Below, piece after piece: positions 1 through 5,718 of a stretch of 11,818 nucleotides of DNA. The stretch comes from Caryophanales bacterium. GTDB lineage: Bacteria > Bacillota_I > Bacilli_A > RFN20 > CAG-826. Below the pieces are notes generated by a model. The model was given only the letters and a program-made list of their open reading frames with translations. It had not been told where the DNA came from and made no database searches. The stretch's first letter is position 1. Each line of letters starts with the position of its first letter. The stretch lies in contig JAEEHE010000100.1 of NCBI GenBank assembly GCA_016280685.1, positions 1-11,818 on the forward strand, written 5' to 3'. The position numbers and the translations under genes were made by a program.

Positions 1-737
1 AAACTCATGATTGGAGTCATTGGCTTCTTGTTAGCATTAATGCTAGCGACGTATTCTACGAGACCATTTTCATAGAAGAATTCTTCTGTCTCTCCAGTTC
101 TTTCGTCGGTCAAAATGAACTTTACACCCTTCATTAAAAAGGCGCTTTCTTTTAAACGACCGGCGATGATATCACGCTTGAATTCGGTTGTGGAGAAGAT
201 GGTTGCATCGGGTTTGAATCTCACGTATGTACCATGCTTTTTAGTGGTTCCGATTTTCTCTAATGGAACCGCTGTTCTTCCACCATTTTCATATCTTAGA
301 TGGTATATAATACCATCTTTATAGATGGTAACATCACAGTATTCGCTTAAAGCATTAGTGACGGAAGCACCGACACCATGCATACCACCAGCGGATTTAT
401 AAACGGAGTTATTGAACTTACCGCCAGCATGTAATTCCGTGAAAACTAATTCGACAGCAGGCCTACCGGTTTCTTTGTTGATACCACAAGGAATACCACG
501 ACCTTCATCCTGCACGGAACAAGATCCATCTTTATGTATGGTGACAATCACTTTATCACCGAAACCTGATAAGGCTTCATCAACTGCGTTATCAACGATT
601 TCCCACACTAAATGATGGAGACCGGTTGCGTTAGTTGAACCGATATACATTGCCGGTCTTTTTCTGACACCTTCAAGCCCTTGCAAAACGTGGATATCGT
701 CAGCAGTATATGTGTTTTTAATATTATTACTTGCCAT
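1..737 (-). CDS. parE: DNA topoisomerase IV subunit B, N-terminal part (3' end outside window)
   Basis: Encodes the ATPase subunit of topoisomerase IV, which with ParC decatenates daughter chromosomes. The visible 245 residues hold the GHKL ATPase fold: KRPAMYIGS (26-34), EIVDNAVDEA with likely catalytic Glu46 and Mg-binding Asn50, DEGRGIP (77-83), and the ATP lid GGMHGVGASV near 118-127. After the lid come an ESAFLMKGVKF stretch and the beginning of the transducer domain. ParE is preferred over GyrB because of the SVQDEGRG context, the ALSGFGDKVIVTIHKDGS stretch and the ESAFLMKG stretch, all like Bacillus ParE, and because plsY is divergent from parE in several Bacilli. The ATG at 735-737 has a GGAAAGAG Shine-Dalgarno about 7-10 bases upstream. 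RPAMYIG instead of the commoner RPGMYIG is a mild variation. parC probably follows outside the window. Confidence 0.9.
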   Translation of the reverse strand, partial: MASNNIKNTYTADDIHVLQGLEGVRKRPAMYIGSTNATGLHHLVWEIVDNAVDEALSGFGDKVIVTIHKDGSCSVQDEGRGIPCGINKETGRPAVELVFTELHAGGKFNNSVYKSAGGMHGVGASVTNALSEYCDVTIYKDGIIYHLRYENGGRTAVPLEKIGTTKKHGTYVRFKPDATIFSTTEFKRDIIAGRLKESAFLMKGVKFILTDERTGETEEFFYENGLVEYVASINANKKPMTPIMS

Positions 738-761
738 ATAGTCTCTTTCCAAATCGCTATC

Positions 762-791
762 ATTATAATCAAAAAACGTTGAAAATATAAA
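762..791 (-). promoter_or_regulatory. Predicted sigma-A promoter of parE
   Basis: On the minus strand a perfect TATAAT (762-767) follows a weak -35, TTTATA (786-791), with an 18-base spacer. Transcription should start near 755, giving a leader of about 18 bases that contains the GGAAAGAG ribosome site of parE. The -35 lies next to, on the opposite strand from, the plsY -35 (779-784), so the two promoters are back to back and may compete for polymerase. Confidence 0.55.
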
Positions 792-806
792 GTTATTTAG
801 TACAAT
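779..806 (+). promoter_or_regulatory. Predicted sigma-A promoter of plsY
   Basis: TTGAAA (779-784) and TACAAT (801-806) with a 16-base spacer make a good sigma-A promoter. The start would be near 812-814, leaving a leader of about 22 bases with AAGGAG (822-827) seven bases before the plsY ATG. The -35 lies immediately beside the parE promoter on the other strand. Confidence 0.6.
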
Positions 807-834
807 ATAACTTGGCATTTTAAGGAGAATAAGT

Positions 835-1641
835 ATGAATATATTAACAATTAATATATTGGTTGCAATAATTTGTTTGTCTCTCGGTTACATTTTTGGA
901 TCAATACCCACAGCAGTGTGGGTTGGAAAGATTTTCTTCCACCAAGATCCAAGAGATTACGGTTCACATAACGCCGGCGGTACAAACGCTGGTAGATTAT
1001 GGGGCAAAAAAGTTGGTTTTGTCATCATCTTACTCGATATGATTAAGACCATTGCACCACTTTATATTTGCTGGGCATGTCTCACTTTTATCAAATTTGA
1101 TTACAATGGCATTTCTGATGCTACTAGTCTTGCTAAAGTAGAACCGATGGCTTTATTAGCAGATGTCAAAACATTCTACACTGACGCTAATTCCTTATAT
1201 GCCATTCAATGGCCAGTTTATTGGTTAGCGCCACTCGGATGTATGATTGGCCATTGCTGGCCAATGTTTGCCAAATTCAAAGGTGGTAAAGCCGCTAGCA
1301 ACTTTATGGGAATCACCGTTATGAGTAGCTGGATGCTCGGTTTCTTACCTGGTTTCTTCTATCTCGGCACACTCAAATGGAAAAAGATGGTTTCTTTATC
1401 CGCCATTCTTCAAGCAATCTTCGTTTCCACAATTACTTGGATTTGGGCAATCCTCGTGATGATCCCTGATTTCATCCCCAATGATCTCAAGTGGTTGCCG
1501 ATGTATGGCCCCTCATTAAATCCAAACTGGGTTTACGCTACAATCGTGACCATTATGGGTGCGGTTATGGTCTGGAGACACCACGAAAATATCGGTCGAA
1601 TCATCAATGGAACCGAAAGAAAAATCACTTGGATGAAGTAG
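835..1641 (+). CDS. plsY: Acyl-phosphate:glycerol-3-phosphate acyltransferase PlsY (divergent, long form)
   Basis: An integral membrane enzyme that transfers an acyl group from acyl-phosphate to glycerol-3-phosphate, the first step of phosphatidic acid synthesis in Gram-positive bacteria. All three family motifs are recognisable: GSIPTAVWVGK (22-32) leading into DPRDYGSHNAGGTN (38-51); GHCWPMFAKFKGGKAAS (139-155); and RHHENIGRIINGTE (248-261). About five to seven hydrophobic segments are seen, for example 5-27, 58-80, 128-147, 160-178, 190-213 and 233-247. At 268 residues it is longer than the usual roughly 200. The extra length includes a polar stretch near 84-124 between the first two motifs. 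The motifs deviate from the usual GSGNxGATN and KGGKG forms. AAGGAG seven bases before the ATG supports the start. It is monocistronic, with a terminator after the TAG stop. Confidence 0.9.
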   Translation: MNILTINILVAIICLSLGYIFGSIPTAVWVGKIFFHQDPRDYGSHNAGGTNAGRLWGKKVGFVIILLDMIKTIAPLYICWACLTFIKFDYNGISDATSLAKVEPMALLADVKTFYTDANSLYAIQWPVYWLAPLGCMIGHCWPMFAKFKGGKAASNFMGITVMSSWMLGFLPGFFYLGTLKWKKMVSLSAILQAIFVSTITWIWAILVMIPDFIPNDLKWLPMYGPSLNPNWVYATIVTIMGAVMVWRHHENIGRIINGTERKITWMK

Positions 1642-1669
1642 TAAAATATTAGTTAAAAATTAGTAGATG

Positions 1670-1697
1670 ACCTAGAATATTCTAGGTTTTTCTTTTT
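1670..1697 (+). terminator. Intrinsic terminator of plsY
   Basis: CCTAGAATATTCTAGG (1671-1686) is a perfect 16-base inverted repeat, extended by A1670-T1687, followed by TTTTTCTTTTT. It starts 29 bases after the plsY stop codon, as expected for a rho-independent terminator. Confidence 0.85.
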
Positions 1698-1880
1698 GTT
1701 CCACTATTTTTAAGTGATATTTTTAAAGTAATTATTACCATTTTAGACAATCTGTAATTTCACTTACCACATAATATTTTTTCTTTGCGTGTTTTTATCC
1801 TTTTTGAGACACGTTTTTGTTTTTGATGACTTGTTATTCATCGTCGTTCTTTCGGGCTGTTTTGGAGCCTATTTTGAAAG
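1698..1880. other. AT-rich noncoding gap with extra hairpins
   Basis: No credible gene lies here; short open frames running from here into the yneF region on the plus strand are low-complexity or antisense to yneF. Two structures are visible. On the plus strand CGTGTTTT (1788-1795) can pair with GAGACACG (1806-1813, two G-U pairs), followed by TTTTTGTTTTT (1814-1824). This resembles a second or backup terminator. Further on, GGGCT/AGCCT (1854-1858 and 1866-1870) forms a short hairpin whose flanks CTTTC and GAAAG also pair. I see no good promoter in the gap: TAGACA (1744-1749) and CATAAT (1770-1775) are 20 bases apart, which is too far. A small RNA cannot be excluded but is not supported. Confidence 0.4.
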
Positions 1881-1908
1881 AAAGAAAAAAGACCGCCGAA
1901 GCGATCTT
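1881..1908 (-). terminator. Intrinsic terminator of the efp-yneF operon
   Basis: Read on the minus strand, AAGATCGC, a TTCG tetraloop and GCGGTCTT form an 8-bp stem (one G-T pair; plus-strand arms 1889-1896 and 1901-1908). A TTTTTTCTTTCTTTC tail follows. It begins about 18 bases after the yneF stop codon. The stable UUCG-type loop and the U-tract make this a clear rho-independent terminator. Confidence 0.88.
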
Positions 1909-1926
1909 ATTCCACAACTATATTTG

Positions 1927-2151
1927 TTATTGTTTCATGTTTCTCATGATTTCACGGATTTGCTTTTCGCTTGGGGTTCTACCCATTTGCGCAAACATCA
2001 CGCGAATCATCTTTTCGTTGATAGGAGGGTTCTTTTCGATTTGTTTCTTTAAGAAATATCTCGCAATGAAGAATCCTGCAATACCACCGACGAGAGCGAG
2101 GCCGACGAGTAGGAAGATAAATCCTACCATGTTCATTGTAACTTCTGGCAT
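1927..2151 (-). CDS. UPF0154 family (YneF-like) small membrane protein
   Basis: A 74-residue protein with one N-terminal membrane segment (about 8-31, rich in G, V, L and I). A positively charged YFLKKQIEK stretch follows, then the family signature NPPINEKMIRVMFAQMG (41-57), and it ends in a charged helix. Length and signature match Bacillus YneF (UPF0154). The family's molecular role is not established. The likely topology is an N-out single-pass anchor with a cytoplasmic tail (inference). The ATG at 2149-2151 is nine bases after the efp stop, and its AGGAG ribosome site overlaps that stop, so it is co-transcribed with efp. A second Met at residue 6 is a less likely start. Confidence 0.85.
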   Translation of the reverse strand: MPEVTMNMVGFIFLLVGLALVGGIAGFFIARYFLKKQIEKNPPINEKMIRVMFAQMGRTPSEKQIREIMRNMKQ

Positions 2152-2160
2152 ATAGCTCTC

Positions 2161-2718
2161 CTAGGCTCTGCTATCGTATTCACCATTATCGGTACGAACG
2201 AGAACTGTTTCTCCTTCGGAGATAAATAATGGAACACGAACGGTAAGGCCGGTTTCGAGTTTTGCTTCTTTGGTAGCTTTGTTGACTGTGTCACCACGAA
2301 CTGCTGGTTCGCATTCAACGATCTTTAAGGCTACTTTTGCAGGTAAGTTGATATCGAGAACTTCACCATCATAGGAGGTAATTTCCACGATTTCATCGCC
2401 TTTTAAGAATTTGCATTCCCATTCCAAACGATCCTTGGAGATTTCGATTTGTTCGTAGGTGTCTTGATCCATGAACACTAAGAAATCACCGGTGTCATAT
2501 AAATATTGCATGGCTTTTTTATCAAGGCGGATGTTTTCAATCGCATAACCACTGTTACGAGACATTTCGGTAACGCTTCCGGTTCTCATGTTTTTAACTT
2601 TGACGGAGGCGACCATTTTTCTCATCGCAGTTTTGTTTAACAAAATATCTAATACTTTGTAAATTTGGCCATCTTCAATGAAATAATTGCCTGGTCTTAA
2701 TTCTGTAACGTTAATCAT
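2161..2718 (-). CDS. efp: Translation elongation factor P with atypical loop
   Basis: EF-P binds between the P and E sites and relieves ribosome stalling at polyproline. The 185-residue protein has the usual KOW-like domain I, then OB domain II containing YLYDTGDFLVFMDQDTYEQI (72-91), and OB domain III starting around residue 130. Domain III includes GDTVNKATKEAKLETG and ends in YDSRA. The odd part is the domain I tip. Where Bacillus has K-P-G-K-G, this protein has K29-T-A-M-R33, a gapless replacement, so the lysine modified in Bacillus (Lys32 there) is Met32 here. From memory, Mycoplasma EF-P carries a very similar NKTAMR loop, so this is probably a lineage form, not an error. GAAAGGGG lies 10 bases before the ATG. 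It is first in an operon with yneF. Confidence 0.95.
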   Translation of the reverse strand: MINVTELRPGNYFIEDGQIYKVLDILLNKTAMRKMVASVKVKNMRTGSVTEMSRNSGYAIENIRLDKKAMQYLYDTGDFLVFMDQDTYEQIEISKDRLEWECKFLKGDEIVEITSYDGEVLDINLPAKVALKIVECEPAVRGDTVNKATKEAKLETGLTVRVPLFISEGETVLVRTDNGEYDSRA

Positions 2719-2754
2719 TAATTTATTGCCCCTTTCTTATAAATTTCCTTTGAT

Positions 2755-2782
2755 ATTATATCAAAATATTATCTTTTCACAA
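2755..2782 (-). promoter_or_regulatory. Predicted sigma-A promoter of efp-yneF
   Basis: On the minus strand a perfect TATAAT (2755-2760) follows TTGTGA (2777-2782) with a 16-base spacer. The -35 lies inside the last codons of the upstream hydrolase gene. Transcription would begin near 2748, giving a leader of about 30 bases carrying GAAAGGGG (2729-2736). Confidence 0.6.
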
Positions 2783-3404
2783 ATGGGTTTTGTTTCTTCT
2801 CAAAACCGATTGTAGTTTCTGCCCCGTGACCGGGATAGACTTTAGTGTCGTCTTTTAATGACATTAGCTTTGCTAAAGATGATGGTACGAGCTCTGGTTG
2901 AGCGGTAGGAAAATCCGTTCTTCCGATGCTACCTAAAAATAATGTATCGCCAGAAAAGAGAATATTTTCTTTTTCTATATAGAAACAAACTGACCCTCTT
3001 GTATGGAAGGGAGTATGAATCACTTTGATATCACTACCAATGAGTTTTAATACTTGACCATCCTTTAAAAGAATCGGTTTAGCATTTACCACGACATCTC
3101 TTCTAGAAAATCTATTAGAACCATTCAGTCGAACATCGGTTAAAAATTCTTTATCTAGTTCATGGATGTAAACAGGAACTGAGAATTTATTTAATAAGTA
3201 GTCAACACCTTTGATATGGTCAAAATGGCCATGTGTTAAAAGAACCGCTTCCAGTTTTAAGTTATTCTCTTTGATGTAATTGACGACTTGTTCGTCTTCC
3301 TTACCAAAGTCGATTACAATGCATTCTTTGCTATCGTTAATAAGCAGATAACAATTCGCTGTTAAATCGAAATAATCGTCGTATGTAAAGGTGATAATTT
3401 TCAT
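2769..3404 (-). CDS. Metallo-beta-lactamase-fold hydrolase (glyoxalase II / YqgX-like)
   Basis: A soluble 211-residue hydrolase of the glyoxalase II-like branch. The metal-binding set is complete: THGHFDH (57-63, with His58, His60, Asp62 and His63), His134 in HTPFHTRGS, Asp153 in SGDTLF, and His193 in YPGHG. GRTDFP (161-166) and the C-terminal NPF are also typical of YqgX/YcbL-type proteins. These are presumed thioester hydrolases, but the substrate here is unknown. The usual HTPGHTPGS appears as HTPFHTRGS. No good Shine-Dalgarno precedes the ATG at 3402-3404. A 16-base palindrome and the rpmG terminator sit directly upstream. It may be expressed by read-through from rpmG or from a weak AT-rich promoter. 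Confidence 0.88.
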   Translation of the reverse strand: MKIITFTYDDYFDLTANCYLLINDSKECIVIDFGKEDEQVVNYIKENNLKLEAVLLTHGHFDHIKGVDYLLNKFSVPVYIHELDKEFLTDVRLNGSNRFSRRDVVVNAKPILLKDGQVLKLIGSDIKVIHTPFHTRGSVCFYIEKENILFSGDTLFLGSIGRTDFPTAQPELVPSSLAKLMSLKDDTKVYPGHGAETTIGFEKKQNPFVKR

Positions 3405-3407
3405 ATA

Positions 3408-3423
3408 TTCTTATATATAAGAA
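3408..3423. repeat. 16-base perfect palindrome before the hydrolase gene
   Basis: TTCTTATATATAAGAA is self-complementary across all 16 bases and ends four bases before the start codon of the minus-strand hydrolase gene. It abuts the rpmG terminator. It could be an operator, an AT-rich promoter core (its centre TATATA would serve as a -10 giving an almost leaderless mRNA), or a translation-blocking hairpin. Sequence alone does not decide. Confidence 0.5.
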
Positions 3424-3443
3424 AAAAATAGGCAATGCCTATT
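3422..3443 (-). terminator. Intrinsic terminator of rpmG, overlapping its stop codon
   Basis: Read on the minus strand, AATAGGC, a three-base loop and GCCTATT form a 7-bp stem (plus arms 3427-3433 and 3437-3443) that runs into TTTTTTTC. The first stem bases are the last two bases of the rpmG TAA codon (3442-3444), so the hairpin starts inside the stop codon. The stem is modest in GC and may allow some read-through to the hydrolase gene. Confidence 0.75.
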
Positions 3444-3612
3444 ATTTCTTTTTCTCACGATGAAGAGTCATCTTTTTGCAACGTGGACAATATTTTTTAA
3501 GTTCGAGACGTTCTGCGTGATGTCTTTTATTCTTCGATGTGAGATAGTTTTCTTCACCACATACGGTGCATTTTAATGTTAATGAGATACGATCTTCTTT
3601 TTTGGATGCCAT
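3442..3612 (-). CDS. rpmG: 50S ribosomal protein L33 (zinc-ribbon form)
   Basis: A 56-residue gene. The product starts [15 protein letters not shown] and matches bacterial L33: basic throughout, with [10 protein letters not shown] (21-30) and a basic tail LHREKKK. Two Cys pairs, C15-x2-C18 and C42-x2-C45, form the zinc ribbon, so this is the zinc-binding (C+) type of L33. AAGGAG sits eight bases before the ATG. It appears monocistronic with its own terminator. It is divergent from ispG. Confidence 0.95.
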   Translation of the reverse strand: MASKKEDRISLTLKCTVCGEENYLTSKNKRHHAERLELKKYCPRCKKMTLHREKKK

Positions 3613-3640
3613 ACCAACTCTCCTTAATTTAGCGCTTAAT

Positions 3641-3649
3641 ATATTATCA
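3641..3649 (-). promoter_or_regulatory. Predicted extended -10 promoter of rpmG
   Basis: On the minus strand TGATAATAT gives an extended -10 (TG, one base, TAATAT at 3641-3646). No convincing -35 is seen, but extended -10 promoters need less. Transcription would start near 3634, leaving about 21 bases of leader with AAGGAG. An imperfect palindrome centred on AGCGCT (3631-3636) lies around the start site and could be an operator, though it matches no box I can name. Confidence 0.45.
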
Positions 3650-3699
3650 TGTATATTTTAATAATAAAAGCATTAATTTTAGTGATTTTCAAACGCGAA

Positions 3700-3708
3700 T
3701 GATATAAT
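3700..3708 (+). promoter_or_regulatory. Predicted extended -10 promoter of ispG, placing the mRNA start at the ATG
   Basis: TGATATAAT (3700-3708) is a perfect extended -10: TG, one base, TATAAT. Its end lies six bases before the ispG ATG (3715), so transcription should begin at or within a base or two of the start codon. No clear -35 is visible (TTAGTG at 3679-3684 is weak). Confidence 0.6.
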
Positions 3709-3714
3709 AACGGC

Positions 3715-4767
3715 ATGAGAAAAAGAAATCAAACAAAACAGATACATATCAAAGATATAACTATCGGTGGTCAGGACAAAGTTTTAATTCAATCGATGTG
3801 CAACATCAAAACCGAGAACGTCTCTGAAATTATTAAACAGATTAATGACTGCGCTAAACTGGGTGCGGATTTAATGCGTGTCTCTGTCATGGATGAGAAA
3901 GATGCCTACGCTATCAAAGAGATTAAAAAAGGTATCTCCATTCCTTTAGTGGCAGATATTCATTTCGATTATCGTCTAGCGTTAATTGCTATGGATATGG
4001 GGGTTGATAAAGTGAGAATTAACCCTGGCAATATTGGGTCTATTGATAAAATCAAACTTGTCGTTGATAAAGCTAAAGAAAAGCATGTTCCCATCCGTAT
4101 TGGTGTTAATTCTGGTTCTTTAGATAAAGAGATTCATGATTACAGCACTGAATATACCGCTTCTAAACTCGTGGAAAGCGCGAAGAAACATGTGAAGATA
4201 TTGGAAGATTTAGGCTTCTATGATATAGTCATTTCCCTAAAGGGAAGTAATGTTAAAGAAACTATCGCTGCCTATCGTTTAGCGAGTGAGACATTCCCCT
4301 ATCCACTACATTTAGGAATTACTGAAGCTGGATTCAAAGATATTTCTCTCATTCGTTCCGCTGCTGGATTGGCTCCTCTTCTATTAGAAGGCATCGGTGA
4401 TACAATCCGCATTTCTATCTCTGGTGATCCAAGAGACGAGATTATCGCCGCAAAGAGATTGTTACACGATTGTGACTTATACCCAAATTATCCAACAATC
4501 GTCGCTTGTCCCACTTGTGGTCGTACTCAAGTAGATGTCACGGAACTCGCTAAAAAGGTTATGGATTATCTAGAGACAATCAATAAACCGATTCATGTTG
4601 CGGTTATGGGTTGCGTTGTCAATGGTCCTGGCGAAGCCAAGAACGCTGATATCGGTATCGCCGGTGGTCATCACGAATACGTAATATTCAAAAAAGACCA
4701 AGTTATTAAAAAAGTCCCAGAGGCATTAGCCTTTGAGACCCTTAAAGAAGAAATTGATAAATTCTAA
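3715..4767 (+). CDS. ispG: 4-hydroxy-3-methylbut-2-en-1-yl diphosphate synthase (flavodoxin/ferredoxin) IspG
   Basis: Catalyses the penultimate MEP-pathway step, the reductive ring opening of MEcPP to HMBPP, with a [4Fe-4S] cluster. The 350-residue protein has an N-terminal TIM barrel (VADIHFDYRLA, VRINPGNIG, PIRIGVNSGSL, HLGITEAG) and a C-terminal iron-sulfur domain. The cluster ligands are Cys265 and Cys268 (ACPTCGRTQ), Cys300 (MGCVVNGPGE) and Glu307. The length fits the short bacterial form. The start is fixed: an in-frame TGA lies four codons upstream and no other start fits. No Shine-Dalgarno is present, and a -10 element sits just before the ATG, so the mRNA is probably leaderless. The stop codon overlaps that of nfo on the other strand by sharing a 4-base CTAA. 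Confidence 0.96.
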   Translation: MRKRNQTKQIHIKDITIGGQDKVLIQSMCNIKTENVSEIIKQINDCAKLGADLMRVSVMDEKDAYAIKEIKKGISIPLVADIHFDYRLALIAMDMGVDKVRINPGNIGSIDKIKLVVDKAKEKHVPIRIGVNSGSLDKEIHDYSTEYTASKLVESAKKHVKILEDLGFYDIVISLKGSNVKETIAAYRLASETFPYPLHLGITEAGFKDISLIRSAAGLAPLLLEGIGDTIRISISGDPRDEIIAAKRLLHDCDLYPNYPTIVACPTCGRTQVDVTELAKKVMDYLETINKPIHVAVMGCVVNGPGEAKNADIGIAGGHHEYVIFKKDQVIKKVPEALAFETLKEEIDKF

Positions 4768-4780
4768 TAGAATTTTTCTT
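4759..4780. terminator. Possible bidirectional terminator at the ispG/nfo convergent junction
   Basis: AAATTCTA (4759-4766) and TAGAATTT (4768-4775) are perfect inverted arms separated by one base, in practice a 7-bp stem with a 3-base loop, centred on the overlapping stop codons of ispG and nfo. On the plus strand it runs into TTTTTCTTTCC; on the minus strand it is followed by the weaker TTTATCAATTTC. The stem has a single G-C pair, so its strength is uncertain. Confidence 0.5.
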
Positions 4781-5654
4781 TCCAACCTTCGATAAATTTA
4801 CCATCTTTAAGCATTTCGATTTCTTGCTTATAAGGTGGTTTTTCATTTATATAAGGAGTTTCTAAAATTTTAGGGATTCCATTTAATAATGGATGATGGA
4901 TGTATTTATATAAAGTGTCATAACCAATATAGCCATAGCCGATATTTTCATGACGGTCTTTATGCGCACCACGAGGATTCTTACTGTCATTAATGTGAAC
5001 CACTAATAATCTATCTAGACCGATAACTCTGTCAAATTCTTTAAGAACACCATCGACGTCATGAACATCATAACCAGCGTCGGATATATGACAAGTGTCT
5101 AAGCAAACACCGAGTCTTTCTGGATAATGGCATTGATCAATAATCGCTCTAACCTGTTCAAAGGTGATACCAATTTCCGTGCCTTTACCCGCCATGGTTT
5201 CGATGGCGATTTTTACATCGGTATTATCATTTGATAATACGTTATCAAGACATTCCGCTAAATTGCTAACCGCTGTATCGTATCCTTGACTAACATGTGC
5301 ACCAGGATGGAGAACTAAGATCTTACATCCAAATCCAGCAGTTCTTCTTAATTCATTTGTGATGACATCGATAGAAAGTTGGAATAAATCATCACGAGCT
5401 TTGTTGGCACCATTAATGATATATGGAGCGTGAACTACTAAATGGTTTTCATCGATGCCGGCTTCTTTAATAAGTTGTCTTCCTTCCTGAATTTTTAATT
5501 CAGATAAAGGCTTACGATAATTATTTTGCGGTGCGCCAGTATAGAACATAAAAGTGTTAGAGCCATAACTTAATGCTTCTTTCACACTACCCAAATAAAA
5601 GTCCGGACTATTTAGTGAGACGTGACTTCCTAAATATAATTTATAATCAGCCAT
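4764..5654 (-). CDS. nfo: Endonuclease IV (AP endonuclease)
   Basis: Cuts the backbone 5' to abasic sites and removes 3'-blocking groups in base-excision repair, using a tri-zinc centre. Signatures along the 296 residues: LYLGSHVSL near the start, HAPYIIN around 72, LVLHPGAHV around 110, IAIETMAGKGTEIG around 147, CLDTCHISDAGYD around 180, VVHINDSKNPRGAHKDRHENIG around 215-236, and ILETPY near 264. All expected His, Asp and Glu ligands appear present, and the length equals the Bacillus enzyme. The start at 5652-5654 (MADYKLYLGS) is chosen because GAAAGAGG lies seven bases upstream and it matches the family N-terminus. The frame stays open to an ATG at 5738, but that extension would overlap ispH. 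The TAG stop overlaps the ispG stop. Confidence 0.95.
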   Translation of the reverse strand: MADYKLYLGSHVSLNSPDFYLGSVKEALSYGSNTFMFYTGAPQNNYRKPLSELKIQEGRQLIKEAGIDENHLVVHAPYIINGANKARDDLFQLSIDVITNELRRTAGFGCKILVLHPGAHVSQGYDTAVSNLAECLDNVLSNDNTDVKIAIETMAGKGTEIGITFEQVRAIIDQCHYPERLGVCLDTCHISDAGYDVHDVDGVLKEFDRVIGLDRLLVVHINDSKNPRGAHKDRHENIGYGYIGYDTLYKYIHHPLLNGIPKILETPYINEKPPYKQEIEMLKDGKFIEGWKEKFY

Positions 5655-5687
5655 AAGATACCTCTTTCGTGTATTTAACTTATTGTT

Positions 5688-5700
5688 ATGATACCATAAT
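5688..5700. promoter_or_regulatory. Overlapping divergent -10 elements of nfo and ispH
   Basis: On the minus strand TATCAT (5688-5693), preceded by TG one base away, gives an extended -10 for nfo with a leader of about 27 bases carrying GAAAGAGG. On the plus strand CATAAT (5695-5700), or TACCAT (5692-5697) with an extended TG, gives a -10 for ispH and a leader of about 12-15 bases. The two elements share or adjoin the same bases, so polymerase could probably open only one at a time. Confidence 0.45.
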
Positions 5701-5718
5701 AGAAACGGACTAATAACC

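Noticed and set aside
115..615. Two plus-strand open frames opposite parE
   Set aside because: They are antisense to a clearly recognisable ParE reading frame and resemble no protein family.
1..737. GyrB as the identity of the first gene
   Set aside because: The motif variants fit ParE better and divergent plsY is a parE context; without the C-terminal half a small doubt remains.
1789..2155. Two overlapping plus-strand open frames across the yneF region
   Set aside because: They are antisense to the YneF-like gene and its terminator, have no ribosome site, and the translated sequence is low-complexity Phe/Leu-rich.
3625..3642. Zur-type operator at the AGCGCT palindrome upstream of rpmG
   Set aside because: The arms are imperfect and do not match the Zur box I know, and zinc-binding L33 genes are not usual Zur targets.
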